The notes beneath the pieces were generated by a model. That model had not been told where the DNA came from, ran no database searches, and worked only from the letters and a program-made list of their open reading frames with translations. This document shows positions 54,388 to 62,693 of a stretch of DNA of 64,000 bases, piece after piece. The translations under genes were made by a program, and so were the position numbers. How positions within the stretch are numbered: position 1 is the first letter of the stretch; the number at the start of each line of letters is the position of its first letter. The DNA is from Mycobacterium adipatum (lineage in GTDB: Bacteria; Actinomycetota; Actinomycetes; Mycobacteriales; Mycobacteriaceae), in the NCBI RefSeq assembly GCF_001644575.1, contig NZ_CP015596.1:1054001-1118000 (forward strand), given 5' to 3'.

Positions 54388-55689
54388 ATGGACGCCACTG
54401 ATCTCGACACGTTCATTGACGCGCTGATCGATGACCTCACCCCGGTGCCTGCGCGGGATGAGGATCGCACTCTGTTTCATCTGCTGGACTGCCCGCGCCG
54501 GATCGTCGATGAACAGGCACTGCTGGCGGTGCTGGCCGCTGCGGTGGTGGCCCGCAATTTGGTCGACCATGTCATCGCCCAGGCGGTCGCGGCCGCCGAA
54601 CGTGTGGGCGTACCGGCACGGAAACACCTGCGCACGGGCGCTGATCTGTTGACCAGTCTGGGGGTGGCGCCCGGTGCGGCGCACCGGGCCGCACGGGTGG
54701 GGCGGGCGGCGCACATGCTGCCGGCGTTGACTCGGGCCCAGCGCCTCGGTGGGGTCGGAATCGAGTTCGCCGACGCGGTCGGCAAAGGGGTCACCCACAT
54801 CCACAACCGGGTGTCGTTGTCCGATGAGGACCGGGCTGCGGTGGTGACGACGTTGATGATCCAGACGACCCCCTCCGGTGTCGATACGAAGGCCCGCGAG
54901 ATCGCCATCGGCAAAGCCCAATCTCAGCCACCCGACGACGGGGTGGTGCCGGTCGCCGAGAACAGCGATCTCAACGAGATGACCGTGGTGCAGACCGAGG
55001 ACGGGCGGGTCTCGGCCAGCCTGGACCTCGACATACTCACCGGGGAAGAACTGCTCGCCGCCTTGGATCCGTTGTGCCGGCCGGTGCCGCTGCCGGACGG
55101 GTCCCCGGACCCCCGCCCGACTGGGCGGCGCCGCGCGGACGCGTTCGGGCAGCTGTTGCGCACCCACCTGTCACACTCGCAGCGCCCGATGAGCGGCGGG
55201 GTGCTCCCGCACGTCACCCTCATCAGGCCCACCCCGGTGGGTGTGGACTGCCTGGGGTTCACCGGGCCGGTCAGCACGCGCACCGCTGAGCTCATCACCT
55301 GCGACAGCACCCTGACCTCGGTGTTCGTCGATGGGGCCGGCGCACCGCTGGACGTGGGGCGCGCCGAACGATTGTTCACGCCGCTGATCCGCAAAGGCCT
55401 GGCCGTCCGCGACGGTGGCTGTGCGCATCCAGGGTGCGGGCGCCCGGTGTCGTGGTGCGACGCCCACCACATCCAACCCTGGAGCAACGGCGGGCACACC
55501 AGCAGCGACAACGGGGTGCTGCTGTGCCGACTGCACCACAGCGCGATCCACCACGGCGGCTGGCAGGTCTACCTCGGCCCGGATCGCCACCCCTGGTTCA
55601 TCCCACCCCACGACCCGGCCGGCCCACAACCGGCACATCTGCGCTCCCACGCCCGACGCACCATGACCGACCTACCCACCGCCGCATAA
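54388..55689 (+). CDS. DUF222/HNH endonuclease-domain protein (13E12-repeat family), copy 2
   Basis: The 433-residue protein has an N-terminal DUF222 region and a C-terminal HNH nuclease domain: CAHPGCGRPVSWCDAHH, then NGGHTSSDNGVLLCRLHHS. Family members in M. tuberculosis include SOS-regulated genes. ATG 54388 or GTG 54370 are both plausible. A perfect LexA box lies upstream. The region between the P450 stop (54153) and the start also holds the leader of this gene. Confidence 0.88.
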   Translation: MDATDLDTFIDALIDDLTPVPARDEDRTLFHLLDCPRRIVDEQALLAVLAAAVVARNLVDHVIAQAVAAAERVGVPARKHLRTGADLLTSLGVAPGAAHRAARVGRAAHMLPALTRAQRLGGVGIEFADAVGKGVTHIHNRVSLSDEDRAAVVTTLMIQTTPSGVDTKAREIAIGKAQSQPPDDGVVPVAENSDLNEMTVVQTEDGRVSASLDLDILTGEELLAALDPLCRPVPLPDGSPDPRPTGRRRADAFGQLLRTHLSHSQRPMSGGVLPHVTLIRPTPVGVDCLGFTGPVSTRTAELITCDSTLTSVFVDGAGAPLDVGRAERLFTPLIRKGLAVRDGGCAHPGCGRPVSWCDAHHIQPWSNGGHTSSDNGVLLCRLHHSAIHHGGWQVYLGPDRHPWFIPPHDPAGPQPAHLRSHARRTMTDLPTAA

Positions 55690-55742
55690 CCGAATCTCAC
55701 ACGGCACCTTGACAACTGAACAGTGAACCGCGCGGCCGACAC

Positions 55743-57101
55743 TCAGGTGAGCGCCGCGATGACTTCGGCGGCGGCGCGTTCACCGGACTCGACGGCACCC
55801 TCCATATAGGCACTCCACTGTGTCGCGGTGTCGGTGGACGCCCAGTGGATGAGGCCGATCGGTTCGGCCAGCGCGGGTCCGTAAGTGGTCCACACCAGCG
55901 GGCCGCAGTTGGCGTTGTAACAGCCTCGGGTCCACTGCCGGTTGCCCCACTCCCCGTCGATGTAGTGCAGCGGCTTTGCCGCCCGATCGCCGAAATGCCG
56001 CACCAGTTCGGTGGTCAGCGCCTCGCGGCGCTCGGCTTCTGACCAGTGGGTGTGCGTGCGGGCCTGCTCGCCCTCAAGGAAGAGCAGGATCACACCATGC
56101 CCGTCACCCGGGACACAGGTGTCATTCGACATCCGGGCGGGCCCGATATCGGAGATCAGCTGCCCGTTGAGTCCTTCTGTCCGCCAGAAGGGTTCGTCGT
56201 ATACGAAGAACGCCTTCATGGCGGCTGAATTCGGCATTCGCTGAGTCAGTTGATCGCGATACCCGGACAGTGGCGGGTCGTACATGATGCGCCCCGCCAG
56301 CATCGGTGACAGCGCCACGATCACGCGGCGCCCGCGCGCGGTGCGCCCGCCCCGGCAGTGCACCGTCACGGAATCGGTGCCGTGCTCGATCAGTTGCACC
56401 GGGGCGTCGAACACCAGGTGGTCGGTGACCAGCGCCGCCAGCCGCTGGGGTATCTCGGCGGTCCCGCCGACGAACCGGGTGGTCTGCGCGCCACCCTCGG
56501 ACTCGGCGAACAATTCGGCGGTCACCCCGCAGGTCTGGATGGTGAACAGCAGATGCAGGAAGGAGACTTCGACCGTCGGCACGGCGAGGATCCCGACGGT
56601 GCAGATCTCCAGCAGCGTGCGCGCGACCGGTGACAGACCCTGTGCGTCGTACCAGGCGCCCGCGGTGATGGCGTCCCACTCGGCGGCGTGCGGTGCGGTC
56701 CATGGAGTCGCCGGTGATACCTCGGCGGACAGCTCGTCCAGACGCCGTAGCACCGTCTCCAGCTCTGCCAGTTCATCGCCGAATCGGTCGTGAAAATCGT
56801 TGCCGCGCAGAACTCCTGTGCCGGCAAGCTCGTAGGACGTCTCACCCTCGTCGTACTGCTGATATGTCTCGACCCCGAGTTCTGCGGCCAACGCGAACAT
56901 GCGGTGATGCGTATCGCCGATCCACTGCGCGCCCAATTCCATCGGAAGACCGGCCAGATCCTCGGTGAGGATGCGTCCGCCGACGCGGGTGTCCGCCTCC
57001 AGGATCAGCGGTGTGAACCCGGCCGCCAGCACCGTGCGGGCCGCGATCAGACCGGACAACCCGGCACCGATAATCAGGACGTCCGCTTCATCGCTTGCCA
57101 T
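55743..57101 (-). CDS. Flavin-containing monoamine/polyamine oxidase
   Basis: The 452-residue protein has the FAD dinucleotide motif VLIIGAGLSGLIAARTVLAAG near the N-terminus, the RVGGRI segment near residue 42, and the C-terminal FAD block GLIHWASTDTATQWSAYMEGAVESGERAA. This is the flavin amine oxidase layout (putrescine oxidase/AofH-like). A histidine or cysteine for covalent FAD attachment is not obvious at the usual site. ATG 57101 has GAGAGGG upstream. It is divergent from the CoA-transferase gene. Confidence 0.88.
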   Translation of the reverse strand: MASDEADVLIIGAGLSGLIAARTVLAAGFTPLILEADTRVGGRILTEDLAGLPMELGAQWIGDTHHRMFALAAELGVETYQQYDEGETSYELAGTGVLRGNDFHDRFGDELAELETVLRRLDELSAEVSPATPWTAPHAAEWDAITAGAWYDAQGLSPVARTLLEICTVGILAVPTVEVSFLHLLFTIQTCGVTAELFAESEGGAQTTRFVGGTAEIPQRLAALVTDHLVFDAPVQLIEHGTDSVTVHCRGGRTARGRRVIVALSPMLAGRIMYDPPLSGYRDQLTQRMPNSAAMKAFFVYDEPFWRTEGLNGQLISDIGPARMSNDTCVPGDGHGVILLFLEGEQARTHTHWSEAERREALTTELVRHFGDRAAKPLHYIDGEWGNRQWTRGCYNANCGPLVWTTYGPALAEPIGLIHWASTDTATQWSAYMEGAVESGERAAAEVIAALT

Positions 57102-57128
57102 GAACGACACCCTCTCACGATGATCGCG

Positions 57129-57134
57129 TAGCGT
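57129..57134 (+). promoter_or_regulatory. Putative -10 element (TAGCGT) of the CoA-transferase gene
   Basis: TAGCGT ends 7 nt before the ATG at 57142, the leaderless spacing seen elsewhere in the window. Confidence 0.5.
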
Positions 57135-57141
57135 CGCGCGT

Positions 57142-58479
57142 ATGCCGACCGAGCTCACCGCCGAGCAGGCCGCCGCGCGGCTGCAGGCGACCGACACATT
57201 GGGAATTCCGCTGGGCCCCGGCCAGCCGCCGGCCTTCCTGCGGGCGCTGGGCGAGCGTGACGACTGGACGGATCTGCGGGTCTACGGTGCCCTGCTCGCG
57301 GTGCTCACCGAACTGTTCAATCGTCCGGGCGTGCACTATCTGTCCGGCTTCTACGGTCCGCTGGACCGGGCGCTGCGCGATGGCGGGGCCGATGTCGATT
57401 TCGTGCCTGCGGACTTCCGGCGATTCGGACCCCTGCTGCGGCGGCAGTCGCCGCGGGTCATGGCGACGGTCACCGCGGCCCCCGACGCCGACGGCTGGTG
57501 CTCGCTGGCCCTGCATGCCGGTGGCACCGTCGACGAATTGCGTCGTGCCGGAGCGGATCCCGACCGGTTGCTGATCGTCGAGGCCTCCGATGCGTTCCCC
57601 CGAACTTACGGTCTGGGCGAGCACCGTCACGCCCTGCACGTCGACGAGATCGACATCTTGGTGCGGTCTTCGGAGGCGCCGCTCGCACTGCCCGGTGGGG
57701 AGGCGCCGCCCAGCGATGTCGACCGGGCGATCGCCGAGAACGCGGTGGCCTATATGCCTTCCGGGGTGACCCTGCAGACCGGTATCGGCTCGATCCCCAA
57801 CCAGATCGCCACCCTGCTCGCCGAGGGCGAGGGTGGCGACTTCGGCTTACACAGCGAGATGTTCACCGACGGCTGCATGCGCCTGCACCGGGCGGGCAAG
57901 ATCGCCAACGCGCACAAAGGCCAGTTCCACGGTGTCAGCGTGACCACCTTCGCGTTCGGGTCGGCCGAGCTCTACGAGTGGCTCGATGACAACCGAGAGG
58001 TGGCCTTCCTGCCGGTCGAGGTGGTCAACGCCCCGCACGTGATCGCCGACAACGAGCGCATGGTCACCATCAACGGCGCGCTGGCCATCGACATCCACGG
58101 TCAGGTGGTTGCCGACACCATCGACGGCGGCCAGTTCAGCGGGATCGGCGGAGCCGAGGACTTCGTCGCCGGCGCCGGGCTGGAGCTGTCCGACCGCTCG
58201 CTGATCTGCCTGCCGTCGACCTATACCAAGGATGGCGAATTGCGTTCGCGGATCGTGCCGTGGTTCGGACCCGGCGCGGTGATCACCACGCCGCGCCATC
58301 ACGTCGATGTCATCGTCACCGAACACGGCACCGCCGAACTGGAAGGTCTCACGGTGCGCGAGCGGGGCGAGGCGCTGGCCGCCATCGCGGATCCGCGGTT
58401 CCGCGACGGCCTGCTGGCGGCCGCCGAGCGGGCGGCCAAGGGCCGGTCGCCGGTCGCGGACCGCACTATTCTCTTGTAA
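57142..58479 (+). CDS. Acetyl-CoA hydrolase/CoA-transferase family protein
   Basis: The 445-residue protein has two CoA-transferase-like halves. The second contains the catalytic glutamate in LHSEMFTDG (near residue 238) and the block GGQFSGIGGAEDFVAGA near 334. Such enzymes move CoA between acids, for example 4-hydroxybutyrate or propionate, or hydrolyse acetyl-CoA. The substrate is unknown. The stop codon lies at the left edge of the TetR operator of the next operon. Confidence 0.88.
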   Translation: MPTELTAEQAAARLQATDTLGIPLGPGQPPAFLRALGERDDWTDLRVYGALLAVLTELFNRPGVHYLSGFYGPLDRALRDGGADVDFVPADFRRFGPLLRRQSPRVMATVTAAPDADGWCSLALHAGGTVDELRRAGADPDRLLIVEASDAFPRTYGLGEHRHALHVDEIDILVRSSEAPLALPGGEAPPSDVDRAIAENAVAYMPSGVTLQTGIGSIPNQIATLLAEGEGGDFGLHSEMFTDGCMRLHRAGKIANAHKGQFHGVSVTTFAFGSAELYEWLDDNREVAFLPVEVVNAPHVIADNERMVTINGALAIDIHGQVVADTIDGGQFSGIGGAEDFVAGAGLELSDRSLICLPSTYTKDGELRSRIVPWFGPGAVITTPRHHVDVIVTEHGTAELEGLTVRERGEALAAIADPRFRDGLLAAAERAAKGRSPVADRTILL

Positions 58480-58497
58480 CTAACAAAATGTAAGTTA
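58477..58497. promoter_or_regulatory. TetR-type operator before the FAD enzyme
   Basis: The half-sites TAACTAACA (58477-58485) and TGTAAGTTA (58489-58497) form a 9-bp inverted repeat with one mismatch and a 3-base spacer. It covers the -35 to -10 region of the 58508 gene and touches the previous stop codon. It is AT-rich in a GC-rich genome. Binding by the downstream TetR protein is inferred. Confidence 0.7.
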
Positions 58498-58501
58498 TGG
58501 T
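58496..58501 (+). promoter_or_regulatory. Putative -10 element (TATGGT) of the FAD enzyme-TetR operon
   Basis: TATGGT ends 6 nt before the ATG at 58508 and overlaps the last two bases of the inverted repeat, so an operator-bound repressor would block it. Confidence 0.5.
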
Positions 58502-58507
58502 CGTCGA

Positions 58508-59869
58508 ATGGGAGACGACGCGCGCCGCTTCGTGGTCATCGGTGGCGGACTGGCCGGGCTGGCCTCGGCGGTCTGGCTGGCCGAAGCCGGGCGCACGGTG
58601 ACTCTGCTGGAGCGCCGCGGCAGCCTGGGCGGTCGAACCCACGCCATGCGCGCCGAGGCCGTCAGCAATGGCCCGGGCGACGTGCCCGACAACGGCCAGC
58701 ACGTCATCGCCAGCGGATATCAGCACCTGTACCGGTATCTCACCAGCGTCGGCACCCGCGAACACATCGCCTTCCCGAAATCCTCCACCCTGCGCTGGCC
58801 CGACGGTCGCAAGGTCACCATGCAGACCACCGGGCTCGGCGCGATCCGCACCCTGTTCGGGGTACACCCGGATGCGAGCTGGGCCGACCGGCTGCGCGCG
58901 GCCCGCGCCACCGCGCTGCTGGGCTGGCAGGCGCTGCGGCAACCGGCCGACCTCGCCGACCTGTCCACCGAACAGTGGTTCGACCGGGTCGGGATGCCGG
59001 CCCCGGCCCGAGAAGCGTTGTGGGACTGGCTGGCTCTGGGCATCGCCGCCGAACCGGTCGCGCAGGAGTCGGCGAAGGTGTTCGCCAACGTGCTGGGCAC
59101 CGGCATCCGCCTCGGTATCAGACACCGCACGCCGGTCACCATCGGTTACCCCACCGTCGACCTGGACACCCTCTACATCGACGGTGCCCTGAAGGTGTTC
59201 GAGGAGCGCGGCGTGGACGTGCGTTACCGGGCGGTGGCCCGGCGAATCGTGATCACCGACGGTCGGGTGACCGGCGTGCTGCTGGCCGACGGTACCGAGA
59301 TCCCCGCGGACGCGGTGGTGTGCGCCGTGCCGAACGGCAGCATCGCCGGCCTGCTCGATGACCTGCCCGAGCATCCGGAGATCTATGCCGCCGCAGACAA
59401 ACTGGGCCACACACCGATCGTCAGCACCAACCTGTATCTGGACCGGCCGTTGGGCACCGAGTCCGCCTTCGAGGGCCTGATCGGCGGCACCGGCGTCATC
59501 GACGAGGTCTTCGACCGGCAGATCATGCACGGCCGCAGCACCGAACAGTCGTGGCTGTACTGTCTGACCACCAGCGGCGCCTACGAGCAGATCCACAAGA
59601 GCAACGACGAGATCGTCGACGAGCAGTTGGCGTTGCTGCGCCGCTACTATCCGGCCGCAGCGCAGGCGAAAGTGCTTGAGGCCCAAGTAGTCAAGATGCC
59701 CCGGGCCACCTTCTCCCAGGTCGTCGGCACCGATGCGCTGCGGCCACCGCAACGCACCTCGGTGCCCTCACTGGTGCTGGCCGGGGACTGGACCGCCACC
59801 GACTGGTCGGCCACCATGGAGAGCGCCGTGCAGAGCGCCGCCAACGCGGTCGACCTATTACTGAAATGA
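58508..59869 (+). CDS. FAD-dependent amine oxidase-like/hydroxysqualene dehydroxylase (HpnE)-like protein
   Basis: The 453-residue protein has FAD motifs RFVVIGGGLAGLASAVWLAEAG and GSLGGRTHAM near the N-terminus and a C-terminal FAD block VLAGDWTATDWSATMESAVQSAANA. This pattern fits the phytoene desaturase-like group that includes HpnE, but without hpnC/hpnD neighbours the isoprenoid role is only a hypothesis. The downstream TetR gene overlaps it as ATGA. Confidence 0.82.
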   Translation: MGDDARRFVVIGGGLAGLASAVWLAEAGRTVTLLERRGSLGGRTHAMRAEAVSNGPGDVPDNGQHVIASGYQHLYRYLTSVGTREHIAFPKSSTLRWPDGRKVTMQTTGLGAIRTLFGVHPDASWADRLRAARATALLGWQALRQPADLADLSTEQWFDRVGMPAPAREALWDWLALGIAAEPVAQESAKVFANVLGTGIRLGIRHRTPVTIGYPTVDLDTLYIDGALKVFEERGVDVRYRAVARRIVITDGRVTGVLLADGTEIPADAVVCAVPNGSIAGLLDDLPEHPEIYAAADKLGHTPIVSTNLYLDRPLGTESAFEGLIGGTGVIDEVFDRQIMHGRSTEQSWLYCLTTSGAYEQIHKSNDEIVDEQLALLRRYYPAAAQAKVLEAQVVKMPRATFSQVVGTDALRPPQRTSVPSLVLAGDWTATDWSATMESAVQSAANAVDLLLK

Positions 59870-60423
59870 CCAGGCGCCGGCTCAGCGGTGCCGACCGTCG
59901 GGCCCAGTTGCTCGACGCGGCCCGCGATATCGTCGCCGAAAGCGGTTACCCGGCGCTCACCATCGACCGAGTCGCCGGCGCGTCCGGGGTCACCAGGGCG
60001 GTCGTGTACCAACAGTTCACCGATCTGGCCGGATTGGTGACGGCACTGCTGGACCGCGAATCCGCGGTGGCGTTCGCCGGGATCGGCAGCGTGCAGAGCG
60101 CCCGCGACATCGACGGACTGGGCCGTGGCATTTTGGCGTATCTGCATGCTGCCCCGACGAGTTGGCGCATCATCCTGCGGCCGCCGGACGGTGCGCCGCC
60201 GCAGGTGCGGGTGCGTATCGAACTGGGCCGCGCCTACGCCAGGTCGGTGGCCGCTCGGCACCTGCGGATCGATCCGGACAGCACGGCGGTGCGAATCCTG
60301 TTGGCCGCCATCGAAGAGCTGGCCCGGCTGCATCTCGACGATCCGGCCGCGCACCCCGAAGCGGAGATGCTGTCCTACCTCGGGTCGCTGGTGGACTGGG
60401 CTGCAGGCGTCACAGCGGGTTGA
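59866..60423 (+). CDS. TetR-family transcriptional regulator
   Basis: The 185-residue protein has a TetR HTH (ALTIDRVAGASGVTRAVVYQQFTDLAGLV, near residues 29-57 in two pieces) and a helical ligand domain. It shares ATGA with the FAD enzyme gene, so it is co-transcribed from the TATGGT promoter overlapping the inverted repeat at 58477. Autoregulation plus control of the FAD enzyme is the simple model. The ligand is unknown. The 3' end overlaps the convergent ABC ATPase gene by 14 bases. Confidence 0.85.
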   Translation: MTRRRLSGADRRAQLLDAARDIVAESGYPALTIDRVAGASGVTRAVVYQQFTDLAGLVTALLDRESAVAFAGIGSVQSARDIDGLGRGILAYLHAAPTSWRIILRPPDGAPPQVRVRIELGRAYARSVAARHLRIDPDSTAVRILLAAIEELARLHLDDPAAHPEAEMLSYLGSLVDWAAGVTAG

Positions 60424-61165
60424 GAATCCGGTCCAGGAACTGCCGGGTGCGGTCCTGTTTGGGGTTGCCGATGACCTCGTCGGGCGTGCCCCGCTCCAGG
60501 ATGATGCCCCGGTCGGTGAACAACACCTGACTGGAAACCTGTCGGGCGAACTGGATCTCGTGGGTGACGATCACCAGCGTCCATCCCTCGACGGCGAGAT
60601 CTTTGATGACCGAGAGCACCTCACCGACCAGTTCCGGGTCCAGCGCAGAGGTCGGCTCGTCGAACAACACGACCTTTGGCTTGAGTGCCAGCGCACGGGC
60701 GATCCCGACCCGCTGCTGCTGCCCGCCGGACAGCTGGTAGGGGTACTGGTCGCGCTTGTCGGCCAGCCCCACCCGCTCGAGCAGTTCGACGGCCTCGGCG
60801 ACAGCCTGCTCCTTGGGGCGCTTCTGCACCATCACCGGACCTTCGGTGATGTTCTCCAGCACCGTCTTGTGCGGGAACAAGTTGTGCCCCTGGAAGACGA
60901 ACCCGCTGCGCGACTGGAACCGGCGCACCTCGGCTTTCGGTGTGGGGGTGGCGAAGTCGATCTGCACATCGTCGACCCGGATCACCCCGGCGTCGGCCCG
61001 GTCGAGTGCGTTCAGGGTGCGCAGCAGCGTCGTCTTACCCGACCCGGACGGGCCGATGATCGCGGTGGCGGTACCGGTGGCGACCTTGAAGGACACCCCG
61101 CGCAGCACCTTGTTCTCGCCGAAGGCCTTCTCGATGCCCTCGGCCTCGACGCGATATTCGGTCAT
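60410..61165 (-). CDS. Polar amino-acid ABC transporter ATPase
   Basis: The 251-residue ATPase has Walker A GPSGSGKTT near residue 39, the Q-loop FVFQGHNLFPH near 90, signature LSGGQQQRVGIARAL near 146, Walker B VVLFDEPTSALDP near 167 and switch IVTHEI. This GlnQ/HisP-type ATPase powers import of polar amino acids. ATG 61165 overlaps the permease stop (ATGA). It pairs with the fused binding protein-permease upstream. Confidence 0.93.
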   Translation of the reverse strand: MTEYRVEAEGIEKAFGENKVLRGVSFKVATGTATAIIGPSGSGKTTLLRTLNALDRADAGVIRVDDVQIDFATPTPKAEVRRFQSRSGFVFQGHNLFPHKTVLENITEGPVMVQKRPKEQAVAEAVELLERVGLADKRDQYPYQLSGGQQQRVGIARALALKPKVVLFDEPTSALDPELVGEVLSVIKDLAVEGWTLVIVTHEIQFARQVSSQVLFTDRGIILERGTPDEVIGNPKQDRTRQFLDRILNPL

Positions 61166-62649
61166 CTCGCCACGTACCTTTCCAGTCGGTGCTCGGCGCG
61201 GGCCTGCCCGAAGGACAGCGCCAGGCAGATCACCCAGTAGTAGATCGCCGCCGTGCCGTAGAGGGCGAAGAACTCGAACGTCGGCGCCGCCACGATCTGG
61301 GCCTGGCGCAGCAGCTCGGTCACCAGGATCGTCGAGGCCAGCGAGGTGTCCTTCACCAGGGAGATCAACGTGTTCGACAGCGGCGGTACGGCGACCCGGG
61401 TGGCCTGCGGGAGGATGATGCGCCGCAACGCCCCCGCGTAGTGGTAGCCGATCGTCTCCGCAGCCTCCCACTGCCCCTTCGGAACACTCAGAATGGCCGA
61501 ACGGATGATCTCGGCGGCGTAGCCGCCGACGTTGAGGCTGAAGGCGATCACCGCCGCGGGGAACGGATCGATCCGCACCCCGAACTCCGGCAGCGCGTAG
61601 AACACGATGAACAACTGCACCAGCAGCGGGGTCCCCCGGATGATCGAAATGTAGAACCGGGCCGCATTGCTGAGCACCACATTCGACGACAGCCGGGCCA
61701 GCGCCACCGCGAGCGCGATCACCAGCCCGATCACGAAGCTGATGAGCGTCAGCGGGATCGTCATCGTCAGTGCGGCCTTGGCCAGCGGCCACAGATTGTC
61801 GAGCACCAGCTGCACCGTCGAACGTACCGGGGGCTGCTGCCCGGTCGCTGCGGGGGTGGCGCCGGTCGCGTCGGCCTTCAGGTACTTCTCCGAGATCGCG
61901 GTGAGCGTCCCGTCGGCGCGCAGATCGTCGAGCGCGCCGTTGAGTTCGGGCAGCAGCCCGCTGTCCTTGCGCGCCGCGAACCCCTGTTCACTCTTCTCGC
62001 CCACGGTCCCGGCGATCTTGACGCTGGTGTCGCCGGTCTCGGCGAGGTAGGCGTAGACGGCGATGCTGTCGTTGACGACGACATCGACGCGGCCCTGGGT
62101 GAGCAGGGTGATGGCCTGGGTGAAGCCCTCCACCGCCTCGACCTTCGCGCCGGCGTCCTTGGCGATCTGGGACCAGTTGCTGGTGGCGTTCTCTGCGGCG
62201 GTCTTGCCCCTGATATCGGCGAGGGTCTTGATCGAGTCGTCATCTGCCCGGGTCACGATGACGCCCTCACCGACGGTGTAGGGCTGCGACAGGTCGTACT
62301 TGGCCTTGCGTTCGGGGTTGATCGTCACCTGGTTGGCGACGATGTCGAAGCGGTCGGCCTCCAGTGCGGCGAAGATGGAATCCCACGGCGTCTCCACGAA
62401 CTCGACACGCACGCCGAGCTTCTCACCGACCGCCTTGGCCACGTCCACGTCGTAGCCGACCAGATCGCCGGTGGCGGGGTCGTGATAGCTGAACGGGGCA
62501 TAGACGCCCTCGGTACCGACCCGCAGCACCCCGGCCGACCTGACCGGGTCCGCGGGCCGCTCGCCGGCGGAGCCGCAGCCGACGGCGCCGAGGATCACCG
62601 CGGCCACCGCGACGATGGCGAGCAACACCCGCCGAGGGTTTCCGAACAC
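61162..62649 (-). CDS. Fused substrate-binding protein and permease of a polar amino-acid ABC transporter
   Basis: The 495-residue protein joins a lipoprotein-type solute-binding domain to an ABC permease. After the lipobox AVGCG (Cys near residue 25), the type-3 extracellular solute-binding domain spans about residues 40-262 (YAPFSYHD, VGYDVDVAKAVGEKL, FDIVANQVT). After a short linker, the HisMQ-like permease with five helices runs from about 280 to the end, with IGYHYAGALRRIILPQA as the ATPase-coupling loop. GTG 62649 is preferred over GTG 62697 because TACGGT lies six bases upstream and the signal peptide is then of normal length. Confidence 0.92.
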   Translation of the reverse strand: MFGNPRRVLLAIVAVAAVILGAVGCGSAGERPADPVRSAGVLRVGTEGVYAPFSYHDPATGDLVGYDVDVAKAVGEKLGVRVEFVETPWDSIFAALEADRFDIVANQVTINPERKAKYDLSQPYTVGEGVIVTRADDDSIKTLADIRGKTAAENATSNWSQIAKDAGAKVEAVEGFTQAITLLTQGRVDVVVNDSIAVYAYLAETGDTSVKIAGTVGEKSEQGFAARKDSGLLPELNGALDDLRADGTLTAISEKYLKADATGATPAATGQQPPVRSTVQLVLDNLWPLAKAALTMTIPLTLISFVIGLVIALAVALARLSSNVVLSNAARFYISIIRGTPLLVQLFIVFYALPEFGVRIDPFPAAVIAFSLNVGGYAAEIIRSAILSVPKGQWEAAETIGYHYAGALRRIILPQATRVAVPPLSNTLISLVKDTSLASTILVTELLRQAQIVAAPTFEFFALYGTAAIYYWVICLALSFGQARAEHRLERYVAR

Positions 62650-62655
62650 GGGCGG

Positions 62656-62661
62656 ACCGTA
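62656..62661 (-). promoter_or_regulatory. Putative -10 element (TACGGT) of the amino-acid ABC operon
   Basis: On the minus strand TACGGT ends 6 nt before the GTG at 62649. It supports the shorter start of the fusion protein. Confidence 0.5.
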
Positions 62662-62693
62662 ACAACGGTTGCCCCACGCGCACAGGGTTTCGC

